DNA of 16,497 nt from Negativicutes bacterium. Its GTDB lineage: Bacteria > Bacillota_C > Negativicutes > Sporomusales_B > JARLHX01. This document shows positions 1-6,973 of the stretch, piece after piece. Location of the stretch: contig JARLHY010000057.1 of the NCBI GenBank assembly GCA_031292015.1, positions 1 to 16,497 of the forward strand, in the 5' to 3' direction. Each line of letters opens with the position of its first letter. The stretch's first letter is position 1. A program made the position numbers and the translations under genes. Under the pieces are notes generated by a model, which saw only the letters and a program-made list of their open reading frames with translations, did no database searches and had not been told where the DNA came from.

Positions 1-4
1 GGGG

Positions 5-1501
5 GTGAACTTTTTGCTAAACAACAAAGCCTATGTCGCCACTTTTGAAGAGCACTTATTCGAAAATAAATATTTTGGCACAAGATTCAAAGCAATACTT
101 TTGCCTTTGTGCCTGATTGTGATGGATTACTCCGCCATTCTTGCCGCGGTATGGTCGGCTTATTTTGTCAGGAATGATATCATACCAAGCATCATATCTT
201 TAAATTTCCCTTCCTTTGATGTGGTAAGGGTGTATATTTATGTGATTATTCCGTGTGCCTACATCTGTTTCATGGCGTTTGACGATCTGTACACCAGAAG
301 ACTGCTTTTTTGGCAACAGGTAGGGAAGATCTTCAAGGTCAATGTGTACGCGATGGTGTCGGTTCTGGTCCTGATGTATCTGACGACTGAGGCCAAGACG
401 ATGTCCCGGGCATTTATGATTCTGACCTGGTTTTTTGCTCCTGTTTATCTTGTGTTCGCCAAACTGTTGGTCAGAAAGGTTTTGTTAGCTTCGGGCCTGT
501 GGCAAGTGCCGGCGGTCATTATCGGCTCAGGCAAGACGGCGCAGCTCCTGGTGAATGCTTTTGAAAGAGACAGCGGGTTGGGATATTCTGTCGTCGGGTT
601 GATCCAGGATAAGCCTGGGGCGAAACGACCGGACGGATGCCCGGTTATCGGCAATTTGGATCAGGCCGAGGAATGTGTACAGCGCGCGGGCGTAAAAAAT
701 GTATTGATTACCCAGCAGAGTCTGAGCAGGCAACAATTGCAAAAGTTGGTATATAGGCTGCAACCGTATGTTGACAGTATAACGCTGGTGCCTGACCTGT
801 TTGGCGTGCCTGTGGGTGAAATGCAACTGGATACTTTGTTTAATGAAAAAGCGGTGCTGCTCAAAATCCGCAATAACCTTGCCAATGAATACAACTGCTG
901 CGTAAAGCGCTGCATCGATATTTTTGGCGGTTTAGTGGGGCTTATTGCCGGCATACCGCTGCTTATTGTGTTGGCTTCGCTGATTTATGCCGACAGTCCC
1001 GGGCCGGTTATTTTCGCCCATCAACGTATCGGCAAGAACGGACAAGTCTTTCGCTGCTACAAGCTGCGCACTATGATAACCGATGCCGAAAAGGTTCTGA
1101 CCCGCTACCTCCAAGACAATCCTGCCGCCCGTCAGATGTGGGAGAAGGATTACAAACTCAGGGATGACCCCCGGGTAACCCGGATAGGCCGTTTCTTGCG
1201 CAAGACCAGCCTCGACGAATTGCCGCAGCTGTTTAATGTGCTGAAAGGCGAGATGAGTCTGGTGGGGCCAAGGCCGATTGTTGCGGCCGAGGTCAATAAA
1301 TATGCCGAATATATCCAGGATTTTTATTTGGTCCGTCCCGGCATAACCGGACTTTGGCAGGTGAGCGGACGCAATGATGTCGATTATACCGAGCGGGTGC
1401 AACTGGACTCGTGGTATGTTAGAAATTGGTCCATGTGGCTTGACGTGACCTTGATTCTGCGAACGATAGGAATTGTAGCAAGAGGCCGAGGCGCCTATTG
1501 A
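5..1501 (+). CDS. WbaP-like undecaprenyl-phosphate sugar phosphotransferase
   Basis: This is a polyisoprenyl-phosphate hexose-1-phosphate transferase of 498 aa, the normal size for WbaP-type enzymes. Such enzymes move a sugar-1-phosphate from a UDP-sugar to undecaprenyl phosphate at the inner membrane and so start a surface polysaccharide repeat unit. The N-terminal third has several hydrophobic segments. A Rossmann-like central domain follows (about 165-290, with [12 protein letters not shown]). The C-terminal bacterial sugar transferase domain starts near residue 300 (KRCIDIFGG) and carries the LRTM motif, the Asp404-Glu405 pair in SLDELPQL, the SLVGPRP motif and the usual DSWYVRNWS...GAY ending. 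The start is a GTG at the very edge of the window, so its SD and upstream operon cannot be seen. The sugar (galactose or another) cannot be read from the sequence. Confidence 0.9.
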   Translation: MNFLLNNKAYVATFEEHLFENKYFGTRFKAILLPLCLIVMDYSAILAAVWSAYFVRNDIIPSIISLNFPSFDVVRVYIYVIIPCAYICFMAFDDLYTRRLLFWQQVGKIFKVNVYAMVSVLVLMYLTTEAKTMSRAFMILTWFFAPVYLVFAKLLVRKVLLASGLWQVPAVIIGSGKTAQLLVNAFERDSGLGYSVVGLIQDKPGAKRPDGCPVIGNLDQAEECVQRAGVKNVLITQQSLSRQQLQKLVYRLQPYVDSITLVPDLFGVPVGEMQLDTLFNEKAVLLKIRNNLANEYNCCVKRCIDIFGGLVGLIAGIPLLIVLASLIYADSPGPVIFAHQRIGKNGQVFRCYKLRTMITDAEKVLTRYLQDNPAARQMWEKDYKLRDDPRVTRIGRFLRKTSLDELPQLFNVLKGEMSLVGPRPIVAAEVNKYAEYIQDFYLVRPGITGLWQVSGRNDVDYTERVQLDSWYVRNWSMWLDVTLILRTIGIVARGRGAY

Positions 1502-1550
1502 AAAGTGTCTGAACAGTCAGCAACGGCATGGGCGTTGGCAGACTCAAAAA

Positions 1551-1584
1551 AAAGGTGTCCCTGCAAAAATGCAGGGACACCTTT
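1551..1584. repeat. Perfect 15-bp inverted repeat, REP-like or minus-strand terminator
   Basis: AAAGGTGTCCCTGCA (1551-1565) and its exact reverse complement (1570-1584) flank an AAAA loop. The left arm is preceded by a run of A (from 1546), so the minus-strand RNA would be a hairpin followed by a U-tract. The plus-strand RNA has no U-tract after the stem. No minus-strand gene that would need a terminator here is visible. It could be a dispersed palindromic element or a terminator in an unexpected orientation. Confidence 0.7.
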
Positions 1585-1716
1585 CGGCATATCCTGGAGG
1601 TTTTTGAGGACTCGTTTTTTGATTGATAGCGTAGATAAAAACACCCATATTTTACCCTGCAAGAGGCGGCAGGGAACAATTTGTCCGGCTCTGATCCGAA
1701 AAATTCTCCTGTGAGG

Positions 1717-1745
1717 TTGACAGCCGGGTTTTCAATATACAGGAT
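1717..1745 (+). promoter_or_regulatory. Possible sigma-A promoter for the response regulator
   Basis: A perfect TTGACA box (1717-1722) is followed after 17 nt by CAGGAT (1740-1745), a poor match to TATAAT. The strong -35 and the position upstream of an otherwise promoterless gene support it; the weak -10 and the roughly 130-nt leader count against it. Confidence 0.3.
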
Positions 1746-1880
1746 TTTGGGAAAATGTGTCGAAGACTATCAATGTTATTAGACATTTCTTGGCTATACG
1801 GCTGTTACGAATCATTTCGATAACGGCCAGCTGATGATTTTGCAGTTTTAACAGGACGAATTCGAAGGGGTGTGAAAGGA

Positions 1881-2555
1881 ATGTCTATCAGAATACTGAT
1901 CGCTGACGATCACGCGCTGCTGCGTCAGGGAATCAAAAATGTGCTTGAACTCGAAGAAGACTTTGTGATAGTTGCTGAAGCGGGGGATGGGGAGGAGGCG
2001 GTGAAAAAAGCCGGCGAGGTTCTTCCTGATATCGCGCTGATTGATATCAATATGCCACGGCTTAATGGGTTGGAAGTCACAAAACGCGTTCGTGATTCTT
2101 TCCCTACAGTCAAGGTCATTGTTTTAACCATTCATGATGATGAAAGTTATGTGGTTGAGGTCGTGAAAGCCGGAGCCGCCGGATATCTGCTGAAAGATGT
2201 GGAGCCGGGCATGCTGATCAAAGCGATTCGCACCGTGTTTGACGGTGAATCCTTTATCTATCCGACGTTGGCCAAAAAATTGTTCGGTGAGATCACCCGC
2301 CTGGAGGGAGAGCGACGGCAGGGCACAGCCAATTTTCTTCAACACGGTCGGGAAGAGCGTCTTACTTTGCGTGAACTGGAAGTTCTCCAACTGATCGCCA
2401 AGGGCCTGAGCAACCAGGAGATCGCCGGGCAATTGTTCCTCAGCGAGAAAACGGTCAAGAATCACCTGACCAATATCTTCCGCAAGATTGATGTCAATGA
2501 CCGGACTCAGGCCGTGCTTTATGCCATCAAGAACAAGATTGTGGTACTGGATTGA
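1881..2555 (+). CDS. DegU-like NarL/FixJ-family response regulator
   Basis: A two-component response regulator of 224 aa. The receiver domain (about 1-120) has the acidic pair Asp9-Asp10, the phospho-acceptor Asp55 in ALIDINMPRLNG, Thr83 and Lys105. A LuxR-type helix-turn-helix follows (about 160-224; LTLRELEVLQLIAKGLSNQEIA and SEKTVKNHLTNI). The phrases IHDDESYV, GYLLK and VNDRTQAVLYAIKN closely resemble DegU, which controls exoenzymes, competence and motility in Bacillus. The ATG at 1881 is preferred over the in-frame GTG at 1872 because the AAGGGGTG SD (1865-1872) sits 8 nt before the ATG and runs into the GTG. No histidine kinase lies beside it, so it is an orphan here or its kinase lies elsewhere. 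Confidence 0.92.
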   Translation: MSIRILIADDHALLRQGIKNVLELEEDFVIVAEAGDGEEAVKKAGEVLPDIALIDINMPRLNGLEVTKRVRDSFPTVKVIVLTIHDDESYVVEVVKAGAAGYLLKDVEPGMLIKAIRTVFDGESFIYPTLAKKLFGEITRLEGERRQGTANFLQHGREERLTLRELEVLQLIAKGLSNQEIAGQLFLSEKTVKNHLTNIFRKIDVNDRTQAVLYAIKNKIVVLD

Positions 2556-2590
2556 CGACAGGCACGAATCCCGGCGGACAGCGCATATAT

Positions 2591-2630
2591 TATCCTATCC
2601 CGTGAAAGGGGGTAGGATAATTTGTTTTTC
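2591..2630 (+). terminator. Hairpin plus T-rich tract, overlapping the SD of the next gene
   Basis: TATCCTATCCC (2591-2601) pairs with GGGGTAGGATA (2609-2619) over 11 bp with one G-U pair and a GTGAAAG loop. AATTTGTTTTTC follows, so it looks like an intrinsic terminator for the response regulator. The 3' arm also contains most of the SD (AAAGGGGGT) of the TTG-start gene at 2622, and the T-tract holds its start codon. It could therefore act as a terminator, an attenuator, or a lid on translation. Confidence 0.55.
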
Positions 2631-3065
2631 CCCTATATTACGTGTGTGGTATTAGTGTCGCTGGCCTTGTATGGGCTGTGGCAGCTGACAAGGGATGTTT
2701 GGCAGGCCTGGTTTCAGGCCGGGCTGGAGCACTCCTTCCGGGCCAGCTTATTGCTTGTTGTGAGGAATAGCCAGGAGCAGATCGAGGGAATGATCCGATC
2801 CTTACTGCTGGAGACCGCGGCTGACCGCAAATGGTGTGAACTGGTGGTTGTCGACCACGCCTCTGAAGATATCACCCCCTCGGTTTTAGACCGGCTGGCT
2901 GCCGCCGATCCCTGGATCAAGGTCGTTCACCTGCCTGCCGCCGCCAGACCCGCGGCTGAAGGAATAGCCCTATGCCAGGGGGAACTAATCTGCGTCCTTG
3001 ATTTTATCAACCGCTTGAGACCGGACGAGTTTCCTGCGGTGCTGCAAAAGCTTCGACAATTTTGA
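2622..3065 (+). CDS. Short membrane-anchored GT2-like protein
   Basis: A 147-aa protein with an N-terminal membrane segment (about 5-22) followed by what looks like the first half of a family 2 glycosyltransferase fold. SLLLVVRN, then LVVVDHASED with Asp78 at the place of the nucleotide-binding aspartate, then IKVVHLP, then an EGIALCQGELICVLD strand match the GT-A pattern. Where GT2 enzymes have a DxD metal motif, this one has Asp127-Phe-Ile-Asn130, and the protein ends about 20 residues later, so the acceptor half is missing. Catalysis is doubtful. It may be a degenerate relic or a conserved small protein that uses the fold for something else. The start is TTG with AAAGGGGGT 8 nt upstream; both lie in the hairpin region at 2591-2630. 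Confidence 0.7.
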   Translation: MFFPYITCVVLVSLALYGLWQLTRDVWQAWFQAGLEHSFRASLLLVVRNSQEQIEGMIRSLLLETAADRKWCELVVVDHASEDITPSVLDRLAAADPWIKVVHLPAAARPAAEGIALCQGELICVLDFINRLRPDEFPAVLQKLRQF

Positions 3066-3168
3066 GTGCGGTCTCGTGTTTTTGCGTATTATGCAGCTTC
3101 AGCAACAAACGCATAGTTTGGCGGCTGTCGGAGTATACTGCATAGCGTAAGACGAGGAGGCGAAAAAG

Positions 3169-3333
3169 ATGAGTTGTTCACGGCCTGACAATACGGAATC
3201 CGGTTATAAATGCAGTCGCTGCGGCGGCATGTTCGGCAGCCGCCCCGGGGAAACGGTGGGCTGCCCGTTTTGCGGCATGATCTGCGAAGAGACAAGCTGC
3301 CGGGTGGTTGATTTCAGCAACGAAGAGTACTAG
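3169..3333 (+). CDS. 54-aa zinc-ribbon protein
   Basis: A small gene encoding 54 aa. It starts at an ATG with a strong GAGGAGG SD 8 nt upstream (3154-3160). Cys15-x2-Cys18 (CSRCGG) and Cys32-x2-Cys35 (CPFCGM) form a typical zinc-ribbon pair of knuckles separated by a short basic and glycine-containing stretch. Cys3, Cys39 and Cys44 are additional. The tail is acidic (NEEY). A TATACT hexamer at 3134-3139 could be a -10 box, but no good -35 is visible. A terminator at 3467-3496 ends the unit. Small zinc ribbons of this kind often bind nucleic acid or a protein partner; no specific function can be read here. Confidence 0.72.
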   Translation: MSCSRPDNTESGYKCSRCGGMFGSRPGETVGCPFCGMICEETSCRVVDFSNEEY

Positions 3334-3635
3334 GTGTCGAATATACCCGAATAAAGAGGAAAAACACTTTGCGGGCCGAATAGATAACTATGACCGGCGA
3401 TTGCCCGAAGAAGCTGAATATCTTCATTCGCACCCACGGACACTGACTATTACAGCAAGGATCAGAAAGACTCTGCCGGTTTGACAGAGTTTTTTTGCTT
3501 CCTAATAAACATTCTGACTGTCGGCCTGCACCTGCGTCATAGCCGGCCCGTTACTCAAAGGTGTGCGGGCGGATGACTCCCCGGTGCGCCCCGGATTGGT
3601 GTTGGTTATTCGGACAGTGTTGCAGGGAGGTCTGT
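3334..3635. other. Intergenic stretch
   Basis: About 300 nt holding the terminator at 3467-3496. An open frame of about 60 codons crosses 3308-3470, but it has no SD, no convincing start and no recognisable motifs. Nothing else is seen before the SD at 3624. Confidence 0.5.
3467..3496 (+). terminator. Intrinsic terminator
   Basis: ACTCTG (3470-3475) pairs with CAGAGT (3485-3490) around a 9-nt loop, followed directly by six T. Upstream A residues can extend the stem into the T-run. It would end transcription from the zinc-ribbon gene. Confidence 0.65.
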
Positions 3636-4406
3636 ATGCGGCTGATTATTAGCGCTGTCACCTGGGAACCGTTTCTGCTTTCCGGGATGTGTCAGCTGGA
3701 ATTGGTGCCGTTGGCCGACAAATACGGCTGTGCCGGGATCGAATTCCGGCCCTATTGGCGCAGTGCCCTGGAGGAGTTGCCGGAGATCAGGGAGTTTCTG
3801 GCCGAATACGGGCTGGTAAGCACCTATGCTTGCCGGGAATGTCTCCTGGCGAGTTCGGAGGAAGAAACCAAGGTTTTTCTAACTGCGATGAAGGCGAGTA
3901 TTTTGCTGGCTGAAAAACTCGGAGCCGGCATTATGCGAATCAGCGTGGCTTCCGGACCGTTCAACCGCGACTTTATCAGCGCCGGCTGGTGGCGACAGGC
4001 GGTGCGGGAGATCATCACGGCCGCAGCCGGCAGGGGGATTGTCCTGGGGCTGGGAAATAGCCCCGACCCTATAGGCGGGAATCCGGTGCTGATCATGGAT
4101 ATTTTGGCGCTGTTTGCCTCGCCGCACCTAAAGGCAACCTATAATACCGGCAACTGGGCGGCCGCAGGCTGGGACCCGCAGCGAGCGCTGGATATACTGG
4201 CCGGGCAGGTGGGATATGTGCAGATAAAGGATGTGACCGCCGCAAACGTCCCGGTCCACCCAGGCTCAGGCAGTGTCGCTATTCTCGATCTGATTGACAG
4301 GTTGACCCGGGAAGGGTACGAGGGCCTGTACGCGCTGGAGTTCCCCGGCGGGCAAAGCCCGGCCGCCACGGTAAAGGCGTCGCTGAAGTATCTCCGTCGC
4401 GAATAG
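3636..4406 (+). CDS. Sugar phosphate isomerase/epimerase-like TIM-barrel protein with altered metal site
   Basis: A 256-aa protein of the xylose isomerase-like/AP-endonuclease-2 TIM-barrel superfamily. Strand motifs are visible in order: GIEFRPYW (35-42), LGAGIMRISVA, GIVLGLGNS (134-142), ATYNTGNW (167-174), VGYVQIKDV (192-200) and EGLYALEFPGG. In active relatives such as IolI, the corresponding sites read LENH, FD-x-GN, H-x-KD and LE, and supply Glu, Asp, His and Glu to the metal. Here they are Gly140, Asn170, Gln196 and Glu235, so three of four ligands are replaced. It may be non-catalytic or use different chemistry. The ATG at 3636 has AGGGAGG 5 nt upstream; an upstream GTG at 3561 lacks an SD and adds a Cys-rich stretch unlike the family. 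It appears to be a single-gene unit. Confidence 0.8.
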   Translation: MRLIISAVTWEPFLLSGMCQLELVPLADKYGCAGIEFRPYWRSALEELPEIREFLAEYGLVSTYACRECLLASSEEETKVFLTAMKASILLAEKLGAGIMRISVASGPFNRDFISAGWWRQAVREIITAAAGRGIVLGLGNSPDPIGGNPVLIMDILALFASPHLKATYNTGNWAAAGWDPQRALDILAGQVGYVQIKDVTAANVPVHPGSGSVAILDLIDRLTREGYEGLYALEFPGGQSPAATVKASLKYLRRE

Positions 4407-4444
4407 CCACCCAGGTCGTTGACTTTTTTTGAACAGCCTGGTGG
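4407..4444 (+). repeat. Inverted repeat after the isomerase-like gene
   Basis: CCACCCAGG (4407-4415) can pair with CCTGGTGG (4437-4444) with one bulged C around a 21-nt loop that contains a T7 run. It starts directly after the stop codon. No T-tract follows the stem, so the better terminator is the next hairpin. Confidence 0.4.
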
Positions 4445-4458
4445 TTTATCGATAGGAC

Positions 4459-4485
4459 AAAGACGCTCAGTGGAGCGTCTTTTGC
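4459..4485 (+). terminator. Intrinsic terminator, possibly bidirectional
   Basis: AAAGACGCTC (4459-4468) pairs perfectly with GAGCGTCTTT (4473-4482) around an AGTG loop, with one more T after it. The A residues on the left make it workable on both strands. It separates the isomerase-like gene from the ABC-F gene. Confidence 0.7.
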
Positions 4486-4610
4486 ATTACGCAAATTATT
4501 GTGTCGGATTAGTCTACGGCAGGTTTTTGGGCGGCTGGGCAGAATAGAATCATGATTGACTAAAGATGAAGCACCGGCTTCGACAGCAGATGGAAAACTG
4601 GGGTGAATCG

Positions 4611-6482
4611 ATGGGAGTATTAAGGGTGGAAGGCCTGGCCAAGGCTTTCGGCGCTGATCAATTGTTTGCTGATGTGGGTTTTGAATTGCAGCGGGGCGAG
4701 AAAGTCGGTCTGATCGGCGCCAACGGTACAGGCAAGACGACGCTGCTGCGCTGCCTTTTGGGTCAGGAGCGGCCGGACGGCGGGCAGGTCAGCCTTGCTG
4801 CCGGCGAGACGACCGGCTATGTGGAGCAGGACACTGATTTGGGTACAGGAACGCTGGGCGAGGAACTGCGCTCGGCGTACAGCGATATTATTGCCGATCA
4901 AGACAGGATGCGCCGGCTGGAAGCGGCGATTGCCGCCGAACAGGATGAGGCGGTCCAAGCGGGACTGATGCGCGAGTACGCGGCTGTTGTGGAGCGTTTT
5001 GAACAGGGCGGCGGATATGCATATGAGGCTATGATCCGGCGGGTTGTGAGCGGACTGGGTTTTAGCGAGGAGGATCTGGCCCGCTCTGTCGGCACGTTCT
5101 CCGGTGGGCAAAAGACCAGAATCAGTTTGGCTAAAACCCTGGTCAGGCAGCCGGATTTTCTGTTTTTGGATGAGCCTACGAATCATCTGGATATCATGAT
5201 GGTGGAGTGGCTGGAAGGTTTTTTACGGGACTATTCCGGCGGGGTCTTGGTGATTTCCCATGACCGTTATTTTCTCGACCGGGTAGTGGGGCGGGTGCTG
5301 GAACTGGAGGGGCGCGGCCTGACGTCGTTTCGCGGCAATTACAGCGATTATCTCAGACAGAAGACCGAACGGCAGGCAAGCCAGAGGAGTGCCTATGAGA
5401 AACAGCAGGCTTATATCGTCAAAACCGAGGCCTTTATCGACCGCTACCGGGCCGGGATCAAGTCGCGCCAGGCCCGGGGCCGGCAGTCGATATTAAGCCG
5501 GCTTGAACGATTGGAGTCGCCGGACGCTGCCGACAGAATCAATCTGGAGTTCAATATTCAAGAAGGCTGCGCCGAGAGGGTGGCTGAGCTGGTTGCCGTG
5601 ACTGCGGCCTATGGCTCCAAACGGATTTTCAGCGAGGCGTCGCTGCTGATCAGACGGGGCGAGGGAGTTGCTTTGGTGGGCCCGAACGGTGCCGGCAAAA
5701 CCACGGTACTGAAACTTCTGGCCGGCCAGCTTCAGCCCGCTGCCGGCTGGGTCAAGCTGGGCAGCCGGGTCCGCCTCGGTTACTTCGCCCAGGAACATGA
5801 GGGCCTGAATCCGCGGCAGCGGGTAATTGATGAAGTTATGGCAGAGTCGGGTCTGGGGGAGGAACGGGCCAGGAACTATCTGGGCGCTTTTCTGTTTACA
5901 GGTGAGGATGTATATAAGCTGGTCGGCGATCTCAGCGGGGGAGAAAAATCGCGCCTGGCGCTGCTTAAACTGATGCTGGGCGGAGCGAACTTCCTGGTTT
6001 TGGACGAACCGACCAATCATTTGGACATCGCTGCCAAAGAGGCGGTGGAAGAGGCTATCCTGAGTTTTCCGGGGACGTTTTTGGTGGTTTCCCATGACCG
6101 GTATCTGCTGGACAAGATAGCCGACCGGGTGGTGGAACTGGCTGACGGGCGTTTCACCGAATATACCGGCAACTACGGTTATTATCGGGAGAAAAAGAAT
6201 GCCGAAGCCAAAGCGGTCATCGCCCCGCCGCCGCAAAGCAAACCGCCCAAGGCGGAAAAGCCGCGGCGGCAAGCCCAGGATAAGGCCAGGCTTGGCAAAA
6301 AACTGGAAGAGGAGATTGCCGGGCTTGAGTGGCAACTGGTGCTGTGTGAAAGCCAGCTCAACGATCCGGCCAGCCACGACGATCCGGAGGTCAGTCGGCG
6401 ACTGGCTGACCAGTACGCCGAACTGGAAGCGGAGTTGGCGGCAAAATACGATGAATGGCTGGAAGTTACGGCCGAAATGTAA
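4611..6482 (+). CDS. ABC-F family ATPase (translation factor type)
   Basis: A soluble 623-aa protein with two ABC ATPase domains in one chain and no membrane segments, the hallmark of ABC-F. First domain: Walker A GANGTGKT (36-43), signature FSGGQ (163-167), Walker B ending in DEPTNHLD (from Asp187). Second domain: Walker A GPNGAGKT (357-364), signature LSGGE (441-445), Walker B DEPTNHLD (from Asp465). The Arg/Lys-rich linker between them (about 240-310) corresponds to the P-site tRNA interaction motif region. A Pro/Lys hinge and charged coiled coil at the C-terminus resemble Uup/YdiF/YfmR-type members. ABC-F proteins act on the ribosome to relieve stalling or antibiotic block; which role applies here cannot be told. 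The start at 4611 (MGVLRVEGLAKAFG) has GGGGTGA 4 nt upstream; the ATG at 4566 has no comparable SD. Confidence 0.93.
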   Translation: MGVLRVEGLAKAFGADQLFADVGFELQRGEKVGLIGANGTGKTTLLRCLLGQERPDGGQVSLAAGETTGYVEQDTDLGTGTLGEELRSAYSDIIADQDRMRRLEAAIAAEQDEAVQAGLMREYAAVVERFEQGGGYAYEAMIRRVVSGLGFSEEDLARSVGTFSGGQKTRISLAKTLVRQPDFLFLDEPTNHLDIMMVEWLEGFLRDYSGGVLVISHDRYFLDRVVGRVLELEGRGLTSFRGNYSDYLRQKTERQASQRSAYEKQQAYIVKTEAFIDRYRAGIKSRQARGRQSILSRLERLESPDAADRINLEFNIQEGCAERVAELVAVTAAYGSKRIFSEASLLIRRGEGVALVGPNGAGKTTVLKLLAGQLQPAAGWVKLGSRVRLGYFAQEHEGLNPRQRVIDEVMAESGLGEERARNYLGAFLFTGEDVYKLVGDLSGGEKSRLALLKLMLGGANFLVLDEPTNHLDIAAKEAVEEAILSFPGTFLVVSHDRYLLDKIADRVVELADGRFTEYTGNYGYYREKKNAEAKAVIAPPPQSKPPKAEKPRRQAQDKARLGKKLEEEIAGLEWQLVLCESQLNDPASHDDPEVSRRLADQYAELEAELAAKYDEWLEVTAEM

Positions 6483-6513
6483 AAATCCAGGCAACAGATG
6501 CCTGGATTTGTTT
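6483..6513 (+). terminator. Intrinsic terminator of the ABC-F gene
   Basis: AAATCCAGGC (6483-6492) pairs perfectly with GCCTGGATTT (6500-6509) around a 7-nt loop, followed by GTTTCC. It begins right after the stop codon. Confidence 0.72.
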
Positions 6514-6693
6514 CCTTGGTCGCTCAAAAAGGGTGATAGATTGCCGGATCGCCGCGGTGCAATCAACAACTCGCGCGGCGACGTCTGGCGGGGCGGCAGT
6601 GAAGCAGCCATGGCTGGATGCTCGTGCGGATCGCCAAGGCTCAGTGCCGGTAAGGTATTCGGATCGGAACCGGCCGGTGTCGTAAAACCGGTA

Positions 6694-6837
6694 TCAGCGG
6701 AAAAGGTTGATCAGGGTGACAGCGGCATAGACTATTCCGCAAAAGACGGTAGCCTGCACCCAGTAGTCAGGAACCCTGTCCATTCCGACGATGGAACGGT
6801 TCTTAAAATAATGATAGGTATACATATCATCTTTCAA
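6694..6837 (-). CDS. 47-aa single-pass membrane protein
   Basis: A small minus-strand gene in the gap between the ABC-F gene and recD2. It starts with TTG at 6837, with a perfect GGAGGT SD (6849-6844) at 6-nt spacing, and stops with TGA at 6696-6694. The 47-aa product has a polar, Tyr-rich N-terminus (MKDDMYTYHYFKNRS), then MDRVPDYWVQ, then one hydrophobic helix (about 29-46, TVFCGIVYAAVTLINLF) and a terminal Arg. A promoter-like pair of boxes lies upstream at 6911-6882. I recognise no family. The SD, promoter and membrane helix agree, so it is more likely a real gene than chance. The plus-strand frame through the same region has no SD and no motifs. Confidence 0.62.
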   Translation of the reverse strand: MKDDMYTYHYFKNRSIVGMDRVPDYWVQATVFCGIVYAAVTLINLFR

Positions 6838-6881
6838 GACAGGACCTCCATCTTTTGTAAACTGCTGTAAGCTTCTACGGA

Positions 6882-6911
6882 ATTACCGCAGATTCCTGCT
6901 TAGTCAGTCAA
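6882..6911 (-). promoter_or_regulatory. Possible promoter of the 47-aa membrane protein gene
   Basis: On the minus strand, TTGACT (6911-6906) is followed after 18 nt by GGTAAT (6887-6882), which is preceded by TGC to give an extended -10. Transcription would start near 6875 and give a leader of about 38 nt containing the GGAGGT SD. Confidence 0.4.
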
Positions 6912-6973
6912 AAAAATGCAGGATTTATGAAAAATCGCTGCGAATTATAGAACTGTTGTTTGGGGGTGACCGG

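Larger units (their letters stand above)
1502..1880. other. Non-coding stretch between wbaP-like gene and response regulator
   Basis: About 380 nt without a convincing gene. It holds a perfect inverted repeat (1551-1584), a consensus TTGACA box at 1717-1722, and an imperfect hairpin at 1801-1827 (GTTACGAA opposite TTCGATAAC). A 69-codon frame from 1505 runs straight through the inverted repeat and has no SD, so I do not call it. Confidence 0.6.

Noticed and set aside
1505..1714. 69-codon plus-strand frame after the wbaP-like gene
   Set aside because: No SD, no motifs, and it reads straight through a perfect inverted repeat. A shorter TTG frame inside it behind a GGAGG has only 3-nt spacing.
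3308..3483. Open frame of about 60 codons after the zinc-ribbon gene
   Set aside because: No SD or plausible start, overlaps the preceding gene, and its end lies inside a terminator.
4523..4550. TAGAAT hexamer upstream of the ABC-F gene as a promoter
   Set aside because: No acceptable -35 at 15-18 nt; reported only as a weak possibility.
6534..6870. Plus-strand frame continuing from inside the ABC-F gene into the gap
   Set aside because: Out of frame with ABC-F, low-complexity Arg/Pro-rich product, and crosses the ABC-F terminator. The minus-strand small gene explains the region better.
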